Assembly (NCBI RefSeq): GCF_947486615.1
Contig: NZ_CANKUD010000011.1
Location: 1 to 64,000, forward strand
Source of the DNA: an uncultured Modestobacter sp.
GTDB taxonomy: Bacteria; Actinomycetota; Actinomycetes; Mycobacteriales; Geodermatophilaceae
DNA length: 64,000 bases
Reading direction: 5' to 3'
In this document: piece by piece, positions 39,253-48,834 of the stretch
How the letters are laid out: each line of letters opens with the position of its first letter
Position numbering within the stretch: the stretch's first letter is position 1
Position numbers and translations under genes: made by a program
The notes under the pieces: generated by a model
Database searches by the model: none
What the model saw: the letters and a program-made list of their open reading frames with translations, nothing else
What the model was told of the DNA's origin: nothing

Positions 39253-39780
39253 GTGCCTCTCCGCCGGCTGCCCATCGTGCTCCTGGTGGCCTGCACCCTG
39301 GTCAGCGCACAGCCCGCCCCGACGGCCCGCGCCGCCCCGCCGTCCGTGGACGCCCCGCCGTCCGCCAACGCACTGTGGGACTGGCCGCTGGCGCCGGCCC
39401 ACACCGTGACCCGGCCGTTCGAACCCCCGCCGGGGCCCTACGCCGCCGGGCACCGCGGCGTCGACCTGGCCGGCGACACCGGCCAGCAGGTGCTGGCGGC
39501 CGGGGCCGGCACCGTCGCCTTCGCCGGCATGGTCGCCGGGCGGCCGGTGGTCAGCGTCGACCACCCGAACGGCCTGCGGACGACGTACGAGCCGGTGCGT
39601 CCCGGGCTCGCGGCCGGTCAGCCGGTGTCCCGCGGTCAGCCGCTCGGGGTGCTGGACGGCGGCCACGCGGGCTGTCCGGTCGATGCGTGCCTGCACTGGG
39701 GGCTGCGACGGGCCGAGATCTACCTCGACCCGCTGTCCCTGCTCCGCCCACCGAGGGTCCGGCTGCTGCCCTGGCCGTGA
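39253..39780 (+). CDS. M23 (LytM-like) domain exported protein
   Basis: Protein of 175 residues with a signal peptide (RRLPIVLLVACTLVSA, cleaved near ARA) and a LytM domain. The first zinc-ligand motif is seen as GHRGVDLAG, but the usual HxH is replaced by CLH in ACLHWGLR. One ligand His remains while the catalytic His is Cys, so activity is uncertain; it may regulate or bind peptidoglycan instead. Genes of this kind sit beside rpsB in many Actinobacteria. The GTG at 39253 keeps the signal peptide. Confidence 0.85.
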   Translation: MPLRRLPIVLLVACTLVSAQPAPTARAAPPSVDAPPSANALWDWPLAPAHTVTRPFEPPPGPYAAGHRGVDLAGDTGQQVLAAGAGTVAFAGMVAGRPVVSVDHPNGLRTTYEPVRPGLAAGQPVSRGQPLGVLDGGHAGCPVDACLHWGLRRAEIYLDPLSLLRPPRVRLLPWP

Positions 39781-39967
39781 TCGGTGCCGGGTCGGGTTCG
39801 CCTCCGGTGCAGACGCCGGCCCAGCGTGAGTGGCCTCGGCCGGGACTCTGCCGGCCCCGACCCCAGCCAGCCGTGACCCGGTGTCGAAGCGGTCGTCCAG
39901 GCCATCCGGCACGGGCACTGCACCGGGTGGTGCGGTGCGGCCCCCGTTGGCCGGGCGGTACCGGCGC

Positions 39968-39973
39968 TACCGT
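39968..39973 (+). promoter_or_regulatory. Leaderless -10 box for the DUF4262 gene
   Basis: TACCGT ends six bases before the GTG at 39980, with no ribosome binding site between. This is a textbook leaderless spacing. The rest of the 199-base gap after the M23-like gene shows nothing recognisable. Confidence 0.45.
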
Positions 39974-39979
39974 CCTGCT

Positions 39980-40606
39980 GTGCGATTCCGACGCAAGCGG
40001 GCCCCGAAGCCGGGCGACACCGAGCAGAGCGGCGCTGGCCCGGCCGCGGAGCAGGGCGCCACCGGTCCGGCCGGCTCGGCTCTGCCCAGCGCACCGGACG
40101 ACGTCACCGTGCCGGGCGACCCCGCTCCGGGGGACGCCGCGGAGCAGGACGCCGACCAGGTCCTGGGAGACCTCCGCCGGGTGATCGACCGGTTCGGCTG
40201 GGCCGTGCTGCACGGTGGCGGCACCTCCCCCGCCGACCCCCGCTACTCCTACACGGTCGGGCTGTCGGCCTGGCAGCACCCCGAGGTGATCGTCGTCGGG
40301 CTGCCGTTCCCGGCCGGCGAGAAGTACCTGAACCTGGTCGGTGAGGCCGTCCGCGCGGGCGCACGGTTCGGTCCGGGCGTGTCCACCACCGCGCTGACCG
40401 ACCCCGACTCCCCCGTCGTGTTCCTGACCGTCGAGGACACCACCCGGCTGTCGGTGGCCGAGCAGTTCTCCGGTTCGGTCGACGCGCTGCAGCTGATCTG
40501 GCCGGACTCCACCGGGCTGCTGCCCTGGCAGGATGGCCACCGCAACCCGCCGGGCGCCCAGCCGCTGCTCGGCCCGCGCCCCGACGAGCGCCCGGCCGGC
40601 GACTGA
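39980..40606 (+). CDS. DUF4262 domain protein
   Basis: Protein of 208 residues. About 60 residues of acidic, Pro/Ala-rich sequence precede the conserved domain, which shows VIDRFGWAVLHGGG, YSYTVGLSAWQHPEVIVVGLP and a C-terminal QLIWPDSTGLLPW segment, all hallmarks of DUF4262. The function of this family is unknown. The start is supported by a -10 box at leaderless distance. It is one of few rightward genes in this part of the window. Confidence 0.84.
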   Translation: MRFRRKRAPKPGDTEQSGAGPAAEQGATGPAGSALPSAPDDVTVPGDPAPGDAAEQDADQVLGDLRRVIDRFGWAVLHGGGTSPADPRYSYTVGLSAWQHPEVIVVGLPFPAGEKYLNLVGEAVRAGARFGPGVSTTALTDPDSPVVFLTVEDTTRLSVAEQFSGSVDALQLIWPDSTGLLPWQDGHRNPPGAQPLLGPRPDERPAGD

Positions 40607-40611
40607 GACAA

Positions 40612-40668
40612 GGCCGCAGGGCGGGCCCATGGCCGCAGGGCGGGCCCATGGCCGCAGGGCGCACCCGT
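40612..40668. repeat. 19-bp intergenic tandem repeat
   Basis: Three head-to-tail copies of GGCCGCAGGGCGGGCCCAT (40612-40630, 40631-40649, and a diverged copy 40650-40668) in the 142-base convergent gap between the DUF4262 and sigma factor genes. Each copy includes the palindrome GGGCCC. No gene or terminator is otherwise visible here. Confidence 0.8.
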
Positions 40669-40748
40669 GGCCGCCGTCCTGTGACGGCACCCGGCCGTCG
40701 TCGTCTCCGCGGAGGGGCACCCGGGGCGGCGCAGGGGCCGACCCGAGG

Positions 40749-41552
40749 TCAGGCGATGTCGGCGAGCTTGGTGCGCAGGTGCAGCACGGCCTTGGTGTGC
40801 AGCTGGCAGATCCGGCTCTCGGTGACGCCCAGGACGCGGCCGATGTCGGCCAGGGTCAGGCCCTCGAAGTAGTAGAGGCTGACGACGACCTTCTCCCGGT
40901 CCGGGAGCTGCTCCACCGCCCGGGCCAGCAGCTGCCGGGCCTCGCCGTGCTCGGCCATCGCCTGCGGGTCCAGGGCGGCGGTGTCCTTGAGCGTGTCGCC
41001 CAGCCGGGGCGCCGAACCGTCGTCGTCGACCAGCAGCTCGTCGAGGGCGACCACGTTGACCAGGGAGAGCTGGCCGAGGAACTTGCGGACGTCCTCGACG
41101 TCCATCTCCATCTCGTCGGCGACCTCTTCGTCGGTCGGGCTGCGCTGCAGCCTGGCCTCCAGCGCGGCGACCGTGCGCTCGTACTGCCGGGCCTTCATCC
41201 GCACCGAGCGCGGGATCCAGTCGGTGGAGCGCAGCTCGTCGATGATCGCGCCCCGGATGCGGGCCATGGCGTAGCTCTCGAACTTGATCTCCCGCGAGGG
41301 TTCGAAGCGGGTGATCGCGTCGATCAGGCCGAAGGTGCCGTAGGAGACCAGGTCGGCCTGCTCGACGTGCGCGGGCAGACCGCTGCCCACCCGGCCGGCG
41401 ACGTACTTGACCAGGGGTGCGTAGTGCAGGATCAGCCGGTCGCGCAGGCCGGTGTCCCGGTCGGCCACGTACCGCCCCCAGAGGTCGGTGACGAAGGAGT
41501 CCGGGTCCTCGCTCGCACCGACCTGCTGGACCGTTGCCTCAGACACCCGCAC
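40749..41552 (-). CDS. whiG: FliA/WhiG-family RNA polymerase sigma factor
   Basis: Alternative sigma factor of 267 residues. Region 2 includes [17 protein letters not shown] and [35 protein letters not shown], region 3 [17 protein letters not shown], and region 4 [25 protein letters not shown]. WhiG controls sporulation in Streptomyces, and FliA-type members control flagella. In a Geodermatophilaceae-like organism a motility role is possible, but no flagellar genes are in the window. It is followed by xerC upstream. Confidence 0.93.
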   Translation of the reverse strand: MRVSEATVQQVGASEDPDSFVTDLWGRYVADRDTGLRDRLILHYAPLVKYVAGRVGSGLPAHVEQADLVSYGTFGLIDAITRFEPSREIKFESYAMARIRGAIIDELRSTDWIPRSVRMKARQYERTVAALEARLQRSPTDEEVADEMEMDVEDVRKFLGQLSLVNVVALDELLVDDDGSAPRLGDTLKDTAALDPQAMAEHGEARQLLARAVEQLPDREKVVVSLYYFEGLTLADIGRVLGVTESRICQLHTKAVLHLRTKLADIA

Positions 41553-41594
41553 TCCCCCGTTCGACCGTTGCCGTTCCGTTCATCGGCGCACCTC

Positions 41595-42554
41595 TCACGC
41601 TCGGGGATGGGCCTGGGCGTGGACCGCCCGCAACCGTTCGACCGTCACGTGTGTGTAGACCTGCGTGGTGGCGAGGCTAGCGTGACCCAGCAGCTCCTGG
41701 ACGCTGCGGAGGTCAGCTCCGCCCTCCAGCACGTGCGTGGCCGCCGAGTGCCGCAGGCCGTGCGGGCCGACGTCGGGGGTGCCCGGCGCCGCGGCCACTG
41801 CCGCGTGCACGACGCGGCGGGCCTCCCGGGCGTCCAGCCGGCCACCGCGCACACCGAGGAAGAGCGCCGGCCCGCTGCCGGCGGTCGCGAGCACCGGGCG
41901 GCCCCGGGTGAGCCAGTCCTCCAGCGCGGCGGCGGCCGGGGCACCGAAGGGCACGCTGCGCTCCTTGCGGCCCTTGCCGAGCACCCGTAGCAGCCGCCTG
42001 CCCCGGTCGACGTCGTCGACGTCCAGGCCGACCAGCTCACCGACGCGCACGCCGCTGGCGTAGAGCAGCTCCACCACCAGCACGTTGCGCAGCCGCAGCG
42101 CCGTGTCGGCCGGTTGCTCGTCCTCGGCGGCGGGGCGGGCGGCCTCCTCGAGCACCGCCCGGGCCTGGTCGGCGCCCAGCACGCCGGGCAGGGTGCGGTG
42201 CGCGCGTGGGCTGGACAGCCGCAGGCCGACGTCCTCGGCCACCTGGCCACTGCGGCGCAGGTGGGCGGTGAACGAGCGCGCCGAGGCGGCGCGCCGCGCG
42301 GTGGTCGACCGGGCGTCACCACGAGTGCGCCCCAGGGCCAGCCAGCTGCGCAGGGTGGCCAGGTCGAGGTCGGCCACGGTGCGGCCACTGCGACGGACCA
42401 GGTGGTCCAGCAGCGAGACGACGTCGCCGACGTACCCGCGGACGGTGTGCTCGGAGAGGTCCCGCTGCAGCCGCAGGTGCTCCTCCCAGGCCTCCAGCGA
42501 CTCGGCCAGCGCAGGCGGCAGCCCTGCGCGCAGCTCTGCGGTCCCGGTGGGCAT
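41595..42554 (-). CDS. xerC: Tyrosine recombinase XerC
   Basis: Resolves chromosome dimers at dif with XerD. The 319-residue product has an N-terminal SAM-like core-binding domain ([20 protein letters not shown]) and a catalytic domain with Arg in [38 protein letters not shown] and the nucleophile Tyr in the following VYTHV. The ATG at 42554 gives the usual N-terminus. A longer reading continues into non-conserved sequence. It lies between dprA and the sigma factor gene, as in many Actinobacteria. Confidence 0.95.
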   Translation of the reverse strand: MPTGTAELRAGLPPALAESLEAWEEHLRLQRDLSEHTVRGYVGDVVSLLDHLVRRSGRTVADLDLATLRSWLALGRTRGDARSTTARRAASARSFTAHLRRSGQVAEDVGLRLSSPRAHRTLPGVLGADQARAVLEEAARPAAEDEQPADTALRLRNVLVVELLYASGVRVGELVGLDVDDVDRGRRLLRVLGKGRKERSVPFGAPAAAALEDWLTRGRPVLATAGSGPALFLGVRGGRLDAREARRVVHAAVAAAPGTPDVGPHGLRHSAATHVLEGGADLRSVQELLGHASLATTQVYTHVTVERLRAVHAQAHPRA

Positions 42555-42690
42555 GGGCGCAGCGTCCGTCGGCGGACCCGGCCGGTCAACCCGCCGCGCC
42601 GGGCGATGGGTTGCCCACGATCTCCTGGCGCCAGGCACTGACGACGACCGCGACCGCCGGCGGGAGCCACCGGCGGCCGCGAACGGCTGC

Positions 42691-43881
42691 TCAGGCCCTC
42701 GACGCCGTGGACGTGACCCGCCAGCCGGTGCCGGTCCACTCGACCAGCTCGGCCAGCTCCAGGGCCGGCAGCACCCGCAGCACGTCCACGACGGTGCAGC
42801 CGGCGACGGCGGCCAGCCGCTCCGGCGGCACACCGGCGCGCACCGGGCAGGCGTCGAGCACCCGGCGGGCGACGTCCGACAGTGAGTCCCGGGCCCTCGC
42901 CGGTGGCTCTGCCGGCAGCTCCAGCCCCTCCCCCATCCGGCCGACCGCCGCCACGACGTCGGTTGCCGAGGTCACCAGGACCGCCGCCCGCTCGGTGTCG
43001 CGCAGCAGCTGGTGGCACCCGACGCTCATCGCCGAGGTGACCGGGCCCGGCACCGCCATCACCTGCTTGCCCAGGTCCCTGGCCCTCTTGGCGGTGGCCT
43101 GCGCTCCCGACCGCGCAGCGGCCTCGACCACGACCGTGCCGCGGGTGAGCGCGGCGATCAACCGGTTGCGCACCAGGAACCGGTGACGCAGCGGGGCGCA
43201 CCCCGGGGGCCACTCGCTGATCAGCAGACCGTCGTCCAGCAGGCGGGCGAACAGGGCCGAGTGCGATGCCGGGTAGGCGCGGTCGACCCCGCAGGCGAGC
43301 ACCGCGACCGTGGGGGCGCCCGCGGCCAGGGCACCGCGGTGCGCGGCGGCGTCGATGCCGAAGGCGCCACCGGAGACCGTCGTCCAGCCCCGCTCCGCCA
43401 GCCCGTGCGCGAGCTCCGCGGCGACGTGCTCGCCGTAGGCGGTCGAGGCCCGGGCGCCGACCAGCGCCACCGACCGGTCGACCACCTCGGCCAGCGGACG
43501 CTCCCCGCGCACCCACAGGGCCAGCGGCGGCACCAACGACAGCGTCCGGTCCACGGCGGCGTCCGGCGCCTCGCGGGCGGAGGCGACGGTGAGGCAGTGC
43601 AGTGCCTGCACCGGCCACTCGTCGTCCTCGGGCACGACCAGCCGGGCGCCGCAGCGCTCCGCACGGGCCAGGTCGTCGATGCTGGTGTCTTCCCCGACGC
43701 GGGCACCGGCCAGCGCCTGGACCGCCGGCGGCGCCGCCCCGGCGCGCAGCGCCGCGGCGGCGGCCACCGGCCCGGCCTCCTCGACGAACCGCCACATCGC
43801 CACCGACCCCGGCTCCACCGCCCTCGACAGCCACGCCCGGGCCCGCCGCACCTCGTGGGCGACCATCGGGTGCCCGCTCAT
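42691..43881 (-). CDS. dprA: DNA-processing protein DprA
   Basis: Loads RecA on single-stranded DNA during natural transformation. The 396-residue protein has the Rossmann-type fold with [15 protein letters not shown] and [18 protein letters not shown], plus [20 protein letters not shown], and a C-terminal winged-helix region. Whether the organism is competent is not shown by this alone; the gene is near-universal. Its ATG at 43881 overlaps the comM stop. Confidence 0.94.
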   Translation of the reverse strand: MSGHPMVAHEVRRARAWLSRAVEPGSVAMWRFVEEAGPVAAAAALRAGAAPPAVQALAGARVGEDTSIDDLARAERCGARLVVPEDDEWPVQALHCLTVASAREAPDAAVDRTLSLVPPLALWVRGERPLAEVVDRSVALVGARASTAYGEHVAAELAHGLAERGWTTVSGGAFGIDAAAHRGALAAGAPTVAVLACGVDRAYPASHSALFARLLDDGLLISEWPPGCAPLRHRFLVRNRLIAALTRGTVVVEAAARSGAQATAKRARDLGKQVMAVPGPVTSAMSVGCHQLLRDTERAAVLVTSATDVVAAVGRMGEGLELPAEPPARARDSLSDVARRVLDACPVRAGVPPERLAAVAGCTVVDVLRVLPALELAELVEWTGTGWRVTSTASRA

Positions 43882-45398
43882 GCCACCACCCGCTGCAGCC
43901 GCATGCCGAGCGCCTCCGCGACGTCGTCGGCGGTCGGGACGGAATGGCCGGCCAGGTCGGCGACCGTCCAGGCGACCCGCAACACCCGGTCGAAGCCGCG
44001 CACCGACAGCGATCCACGCTCCAGCGCCCGCTCGGCCAGCGACAGGGCCCTCCGCGGTACCGGCCATCGCTCCCGGAGCAGCCGGCCGGGCACGTCGCTG
44101 TTGAGCCCCAGCCCGCTGCCGGCCATCCGCTCCGCCGCGGTGGCCCGGGCTCGGTGCACCCGCGCGGCCACCGTCGCGGTCGGCTCCGGGCTGCCCAGCC
44201 CGTCCAGCCAGGCCGCGCGGGTGACCGGCGGCAGGGTGACCCGCAGGTCGATGCGGTCCAGCAGCGGGCCGGAGAGCCGGGACTGGTACCGCCGCCGCTC
44301 CAGCGGGCTGCAGGTGCAGGCCGTGTCACCGGCCGCGCTGGCGCACGGGCAGGGGTTGGCCGCCAGCACCAGCTGCGCCCGGCAAGGGAAGGTCGCCGCG
44401 CCGCTGGCCCGGTGGATCGTCACCGAGCCCCGCTCCAGCGGCTGGCGCAGCGTGTCCAGCACGGTGCGGGGGAACTCGGGCGCCTCATCCAGGAACAGGA
44501 CGCCGCGGTGGGCCCGGCACAGGGCGCCCGGGCGGATCTGACCCGAGCCGCCGCCGACCAGCGCGGCCATCGTGGCCGAGTGGTGCGGCGCCTCGAACGT
44601 CGGCCGGGTGACCAGTGGCGCCCCCGGGGGCAGCGTGCCGGCGATGGAGGCGATCGCGGTGACCTCGAGCGCGGCCTGCTCGTCCAGCGGTGGGAGCAGC
44701 CCGGGCAGCCGCTCGGCGAGCATCGTCTTCCCGGCGCCGGGTGGCCCGTTGAGGAACAGGTGGTGGCCACCGGCCGCGGCGACCTCCACCGCCCGCCGTC
44801 CGGCCGCCTGGCCGACCACGTCGGCGAGGTCCGGCCCCGGCGGAGCCGGGACGGTCGCCGCCCGCACGTGCGGCGGCAGCAGTGCCTTGCCCGCCAGGTG
44901 CGCCACCACCTCGCCCAGGCTGCCGGCGGCGAGGACCTCGACGCCCTCGACCAGGCCGGCCTCGTCCGCGTTGTCCTGCGGCACGACGACCCGCCGGTGG
45001 CCGGCGCGCACCGCGGCCAGCACGGCCGGCAGCACACCGCGTACCGCGCGCAGCGAACCGTCCAGCCCGAGTTCCCCGAGCAGCACCAGGTCGCGGACGG
45101 CGGCCCCGGGCACCACCCGGGTGCAGGCCAGGACGGCGACGGCCAGTGCCAGGTCGAACCCGCTGCCCTGCTTGGGCATCGCCGCCGGGGACAGCCCGAT
45201 CGTGACCCGGCGCAGCGGGAAGTCGTGGCCGCTGTTGACCACCGCGGCGCGCACCCGGTCGACCGACTGCCGCACCACCGCGTCCGGCAGGCCGACGAGC
45301 ACCACCGTGGGCACGCCGGGCGCGAGGTCCACCTCCACCTCGACCATCGCGCCCTGCACACCGGCCAGCCCCACCGACCAGGTCCGCGCGAGCGCCAT
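43878..45398 (-). CDS. comM: YifB/ComM magnesium chelatase-like AAA ATPase
   Basis: Helicase linked to branch migration during transformation. The 506-residue protein has an N-terminal ChlI/Lon-like domain (VDLAPGVPTVVLVGLP), the AAA core with Walker A GPPGAGKTML near residue 215, Walker B VLFLDEAPEF and a C-terminal helical domain. It lies between dprA and the UPF0102 gene; the start ATG shares one base with the preceding stop codon. Confidence 0.94.
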   Translation of the reverse strand: MALARTWSVGLAGVQGAMVEVEVDLAPGVPTVVLVGLPDAVVRQSVDRVRAAVVNSGHDFPLRRVTIGLSPAAMPKQGSGFDLALAVAVLACTRVVPGAAVRDLVLLGELGLDGSLRAVRGVLPAVLAAVRAGHRRVVVPQDNADEAGLVEGVEVLAAGSLGEVVAHLAGKALLPPHVRAATVPAPPGPDLADVVGQAAGRRAVEVAAAGGHHLFLNGPPGAGKTMLAERLPGLLPPLDEQAALEVTAIASIAGTLPPGAPLVTRPTFEAPHHSATMAALVGGGSGQIRPGALCRAHRGVLFLDEAPEFPRTVLDTLRQPLERGSVTIHRASGAATFPCRAQLVLAANPCPCASAAGDTACTCSPLERRRYQSRLSGPLLDRIDLRVTLPPVTRAAWLDGLGSPEPTATVAARVHRARATAAERMAGSGLGLNSDVPGRLLRERWPVPRRALSLAERALERGSLSVRGFDRVLRVAWTVADLAGHSVPTADDVAEALGMRLQRVVA

Positions 45399-45781
45399 CA
45401 GAACGCGTTCCGCAGGTGGGTGACCCGGACCGGGCCGCTGGGTGGCACGTGCACGCCGACGACGTCGAAGCGCAGGTCGGGCGCGTGGTGGTCGTGGGCG
45501 GCCAGCCAGGCGCTGGCCAGCACCCGCAGTCGTCGGCGCTTGGCGGGGGTGACCGCCTCGGCCGGTGGCCCGAATCCGGTGCCGCGTCGGGTCTTGACCT
45601 CGCAGAACACCAGCGCATCGCCGTCCCGGGCGACGACGTCGAGCTCACCGCCGCGGCAGCGCCAGTTCCGGTCGAGGACGAGCAGCCCGGCGTCGGTCAG
45701 CGCCCGGACGGCGACGCGCTCGCCGTAGGCGCCGAGGGCGGCACGGTGGTCGGGAGGCTGGGCACGGGGCGGAGTGGGCAC
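45398..45781 (-). CDS. UPF0102 (YraN-like) nuclease-fold protein
   Basis: Small protein of the endonuclease-like fold found next to comM and dprA. Core motifs include LGAYGERVAVRAL, LDRNWRCRGGELDVVARDGDALVFCEVKTRRG, with the ExK motif near the middle. The function is unknown although nuclease activity is suspected. I chose the GTG at 45781 (127 residues); a GTG at 45832 would add 17 non-conserved residues. Neither has a clear ribosome binding site. Confidence 0.87.
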   Translation of the reverse strand: MPTPPRAQPPDHRAALGAYGERVAVRALTDAGLLVLDRNWRCRGGELDVVARDGDALVFCEVKTRRGTGFGPPAEAVTPAKRRRLRVLASAWLAAHDHHAPDLRFDVVGVHVPPSGPVRVTHLRNAF

Positions 45782-45927
45782 CCGTCGACCGTGACGGCCG
45801 GTGCCGGCGCCCCACCAGGGGCCGGGCCCCACTGTGGACGACGGCCCCGGCTGTGGACGGCGACGAGCCGCCCGGACTCACCAGCGGTGAACGTGCCCGG
45901 GTGCGCGGCAACCGGGCGAGGGACCGA

Positions 45928-46248
45928 TCAGGGCAGCCGGGGGTTGTCCGGCAGCTCGAGGTCGGGCTTGTCCAGCTCCTCGACGTTGACGTCCTTGAAC
46001 GTCACCACCCGCACGTTCTTCACGAACCGGGCAGGGCGGTACATGTCCCACACCCAGGCGTCGGAGAGCTTCAGCTCGAAGAACACCTCTCCCCCGGCGT
46101 CGCGGACCTGGAGGTCGACGCTGTTGGCCAGGTAGAAGCGCCGCTCGGTCTCCACGACGTAGGAGAACTGGCGGACGATGTCCTTGTACTCGCGATAGAG
46201 CTGCAGCTCCATCTCGGTCTCGTACTTCTCGAGGTCCTCGGTGCTCAT
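45928..46248 (-). CDS. DUF2469 conserved protein
   Basis: Protein of 106 residues, very highly conserved in Actinobacteria between rnhB and the UPF0102 gene. The N-terminal part (MSTEDLEKYETEMELQLYRE) and the VETERRFYLANSVDLQVRD segment are typical. It contains no membrane helix. No function is established. Its ATG overlaps the rnhB stop by four bases, so expression is coupled to RNase HII. Confidence 0.94.
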   Translation of the reverse strand: MSTEDLEKYETEMELQLYREYKDIVRQFSYVVETERRFYLANSVDLQVRDAGGEVFFELKLSDAWVWDMYRPARFVKNVRVVTFKDVNVEELDKPDLELPDNPRLP

Positions 46249-47045
46249 CGCGCGTGCTCCATCGGTGCCGGGGACGTCAGTGCCGCGACCGGGGCCCCGG
46301 GCGGCACCGGACCATCATCGTGCATGCCGGTCGCAGTCGGCAGCGGCGGCGTGCGGACGGCGTGTGCATCGCGGGCCCGGGCGACGTTGACGAACCGCAT
46401 CCGGTGCTCCGGGCACGGCCCGTGATGGTCGAGCGCGGCGCTGTGCGCGTCGGTGATGTAGCCCTTGTGCTCGGCGAACCCGTACTGCGGGAACCGGCCG
46501 TCCAGCTCCAGCATCACCCGGTCCCGGGTCACCTTCGCCAGCACCGAGGCGGCCGCGACGCACGCGGCGACCCGGTCGCCCTTCCACACCGCGAGCGAGG
46601 GCTGCACCAGGCCGCTGACCGGGAAGCCGTCGGTCAGCACGTACTCGGGCAGCGGGTCCAGGGCGCGGACCGCGCGGCGCAGCGCCTCGATGTTGGTCAC
46701 GTGCATCCCCCGGGCGTCGAGGTCCCCCACCGGGATGGCCACCACCGACCAGGCCAGCGCCCGGTCGACCACCTCGGCGTAGACGTCCTCGCGGGTGGCG
46801 GCGTTGAGCAGCTTGGAGTCGGCCAGGCCCGGCACCTTCCCGCGCCGTCCGGCCGGGAGCACGCACGCCGCGGCGACCAGCGGCCCGGCGCACGCGCCGC
46901 GGCCCGCCTCGTCCGCGCCGGCGATCGTGGCGAAGCCGCGCTGCCGCAGGGAGCGTTCCATCGCCCAGAGGTCGTCCGGGACGTCGTCACGAGGAGCCCG
47001 GCGCCCCGACGGACGGGGTGCGGCGGGAGCAGGTCGAGCGGCCAT
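46245..47045 (-). CDS. rnhB: Ribonuclease HII
   Basis: Removes ribonucleotides misincorporated in DNA. The 266-residue protein has the catalytic DEAGRG (D45, E46) and LADSKLL, DGFPV and KVTRD motifs. About 25 N-terminal residues are a Pro/Arg-rich extension and about 35 C-terminal residues are non-conserved. TAGGGT nine bases upstream of the ATG at 47045 may be a -10 box of a near-leaderless transcript. Confidence 0.95.
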   Translation of the reverse strand: MAARPAPAAPRPSGRRAPRDDVPDDLWAMERSLRQRGFATIAGADEAGRGACAGPLVAAACVLPAGRRGKVPGLADSKLLNAATREDVYAEVVDRALAWSVVAIPVGDLDARGMHVTNIEALRRAVRALDPLPEYVLTDGFPVSGLVQPSLAVWKGDRVAACVAAASVLAKVTRDRVMLELDGRFPQYGFAEHKGYITDAHSAALDHHGPCPEHRMRFVNVARARDAHAVRTPPLPTATGMHDDGPVPPGAPVAALTSPAPMEHAR

Positions 47046-47123
47046 CGCCTGCCGACCCTACGTCGGCGCAGCGACGGTGTGCGTGTCGCGGGGCCAGGTC
47101 GCGCGCGCCCGCTGCGCGGTCCA

Positions 47124-48185
47124 TCAGCCGGCGTCGGCGTCCCGGCCGGGCCGGGTCTGCGCGGGACGGCGTACCCGCCGCCACCCCGTCCGGGGCGGTC
47201 GCCGCGACGGCCCGGTCAGCCGGGCACCGCGTCGCCGCCGTCGCCAGGCGCTCAGCGGCGCGGCACCGGCCAGGCCGAGCGCGTACGGCGCAGCGAGGGC
47301 GGCGGTGTCCTGGACCGGGGTGGGCTGGCTGCCGGTCGGGGCGAGCCCCTCCGCCTGCCCCTGCTGGATGTCGGGGCTGTCGAGCACGCCGAACCGGTCC
47401 AGCGGCCAGACGATCAGCGCCGCCTTGCCGATCACGTCGTCCACCGCGATGGTGCCGGCGTACTCGTCGTCCATGTGTGCCTTGGAGTCGGCCGAGGCCG
47501 AGCGGTGGTCGCCCATGACCCACAGCCGCCCCTCGGGCACGCGGACCTGGCCGAACTCCCGGCCGGTGGAGGTACCGGTGCCCAGCGGGGAGTCCTGGTA
47601 GATGTAGGGCTCGTCGAGCGGCTCACCGTCGACCAGCACGCGGCCCTCCGGGTCGCAGCACTCGACCGTCTGACCGCCGACGGCGATGACCCGCTTGACG
47701 TAGTCGTCCTCGCTCGGCGGCGCGACGCCGATGGCCCGCCCCAGCGTCAGCAGCGCACCGGACAACCAGTTGCCGGGCTCCTCGACGGCGATCTCCGGCG
47801 ACCAGGTGTCCGGCCCGCGGAAGACGACGATGTCGCCCGGCTCGGGCTCGCCGAACCAGTAGGGCACCTTGTTGACCAGCACCCGGTCGCCGGTGCAGCC
47901 GGTGCAGCCGTGCAGCGTCTGCTCCATCGACCCCGACGGGATGAAGAAGGCCTGCACCAGGAAGGTCTTCACCAGCAGCGCCAGCACGAAGGCGATCACC
48001 AGCAGCACCGGCAGCTCGCGCAGCAGCGAGCCCTTCTTCGCCCGGTCCTTCCCGCCCCGGCGACCGGACCCGGTGGGTGCGCCGTCGGCGGTGTCGCGCG
48101 CGGGGGACTCGGGGGTCGGCTCGGTGGAGGCGGACTGCCCGGTGGGGCGGGCGTCTGCAGGCTCAGCGGGCCCGTGCGTGCTCAT
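47124..48185 (-). CDS. lepB: Signal peptidase I
   Basis: Cleaves signal peptides of exported proteins. A 50-residue acidic cytoplasmic extension precedes one membrane helix, then the catalytic Ser in PSGSM (S86) and the catalytic Lys in DYVKRVIAVGG. A CxxC pair sits in HGCTGCTGD. Unusually, a second hydrophobic segment (ALAAPYALGLAGAAPLSAW) and an Arg-rich tail close the protein. The S26 family core is secure; the C-terminal extension is common in actinobacterial signal peptidases but its role is not known. Confidence 0.93.
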   Translation of the reverse strand: MSTHGPAEPADARPTGQSASTEPTPESPARDTADGAPTGSGRRGGKDRAKKGSLLRELPVLLVIAFVLALLVKTFLVQAFFIPSGSMEQTLHGCTGCTGDRVLVNKVPYWFGEPEPGDIVVFRGPDTWSPEIAVEEPGNWLSGALLTLGRAIGVAPPSEDDYVKRVIAVGGQTVECCDPEGRVLVDGEPLDEPYIYQDSPLGTGTSTGREFGQVRVPEGRLWVMGDHRSASADSKAHMDDEYAGTIAVDDVIGKAALIVWPLDRFGVLDSPDIQQGQAEGLAPTGSQPTPVQDTAALAAPYALGLAGAAPLSAWRRRRRGARLTGPSRRPPRTGWRRVRRPAQTRPGRDADAG

Positions 48186-48268
48186 CGCGGCCCAGCGTAC
48201 GGTCCGCCCGACCACGCGGCCGCCGACCCGCCCGCCGGGCGCCGTCGCCGTGCACACCCCACGAACGC

Positions 48269-48303
48269 GAACGGACCGGCTGCAGAGTGCAGCCGGTCCG
48301 TTC
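48269..48303 (-). terminator. 16-bp perfect terminator hairpin after rplS
   Basis: GAACGGACCGGCTGCA (48269-48284) pairs perfectly with 48288-48303, with a three-base loop. It begins 16 bases past the rplS stop codon and precedes the lepB start. One of the best intrinsic-terminator candidates in the window. Confidence 0.8.
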
Positions 48304-48318
48304 GGGGAGACGCTGGGG

Positions 48319-48675
48319 TCAGCGCGAGACGACCTCGCGCTTCTCCTTGATCTTGGCGGCCTTGCCGCGCAGCTCGCGGAGGTAGTACAGCTTGGCCCGG
48401 CGGACGTCACCGCGGGTCAGCACCTCGATCTTCTCGACGACCGGGGTGTGCACCGGGAAGGTGCGCTCCACGCCGACACCGAAGCTGACCTTGCGGACGG
48501 TGAAGGTCTCGCGGATGCCGCCGCCCTGACGCCGGATGATGACGCCCTGGAAGACCTGGACACGCGAGCGGTTGCCCTCGATGACCCGCACGTGCACCTT
48601 CACGGTGTCCCCGGGACGGAAGTCGGGGATGTCGTCGCGCAGCGACGCAGAGTCGAGGGCGTCCAGGGTGTTCAT
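48319..48675 (-). CDS. rplS: 50S ribosomal protein L19
   Basis: Large-subunit protein at the subunit interface. The 118-residue product has [40 protein letters not shown] and [11 protein letters not shown], with the usual length. A longer reading adds 29 non-conserved residues, and the ATG at 48675 is at the conserved N-terminus. It is preceded by a 159-base leader and followed by a perfect terminator hairpin. Confidence 0.97.
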   Translation of the reverse strand: MNTLDALDSASLRDDIPDFRPGDTVKVHVRVIEGNRSRVQVFQGVIIRRQGGGIRETFTVRKVSFGVGVERTFPVHTPVVEKIEVLTRGDVRRAKLYYLRELRGKAAKIKEKREVVSR

Positions 48676-48784
48676 CGCAGCAGTCCTCAGTCCTAGCGGG
48701 AAAGTCGTCGTGACTCGGGCAGCGGTCTCCCACTGCAGCCGTGCCGGGTGGCTGCGCTCCACCGCCCGGTGGGGGACGGAGCCA

Positions 48785-48804
48785 CCGTCGGCGTGAGCCG
48801 ACGG
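48785..48804 (-). promoter_or_regulatory. Hairpin in the rplS leader
   Basis: Perfect eight-base stem CCGTCGGC (48785-48792) and GCCGACGG (48797-48804) with a four-base loop, 110 bases upstream of rplS. L19 leaders in other phyla are known or suspected regulatory RNAs; the role here is not established. Confidence 0.28.
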
Positions 48805-48834
48805 CCTGCAGCAGCTCTCTACTGTGCCACATCT

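Noticed and set aside
40612-40668. Small gene made from the 19-bp repeat
   Set aside because: Readable frames are repeat-encoded and low complexity, with no ribosome binding site.
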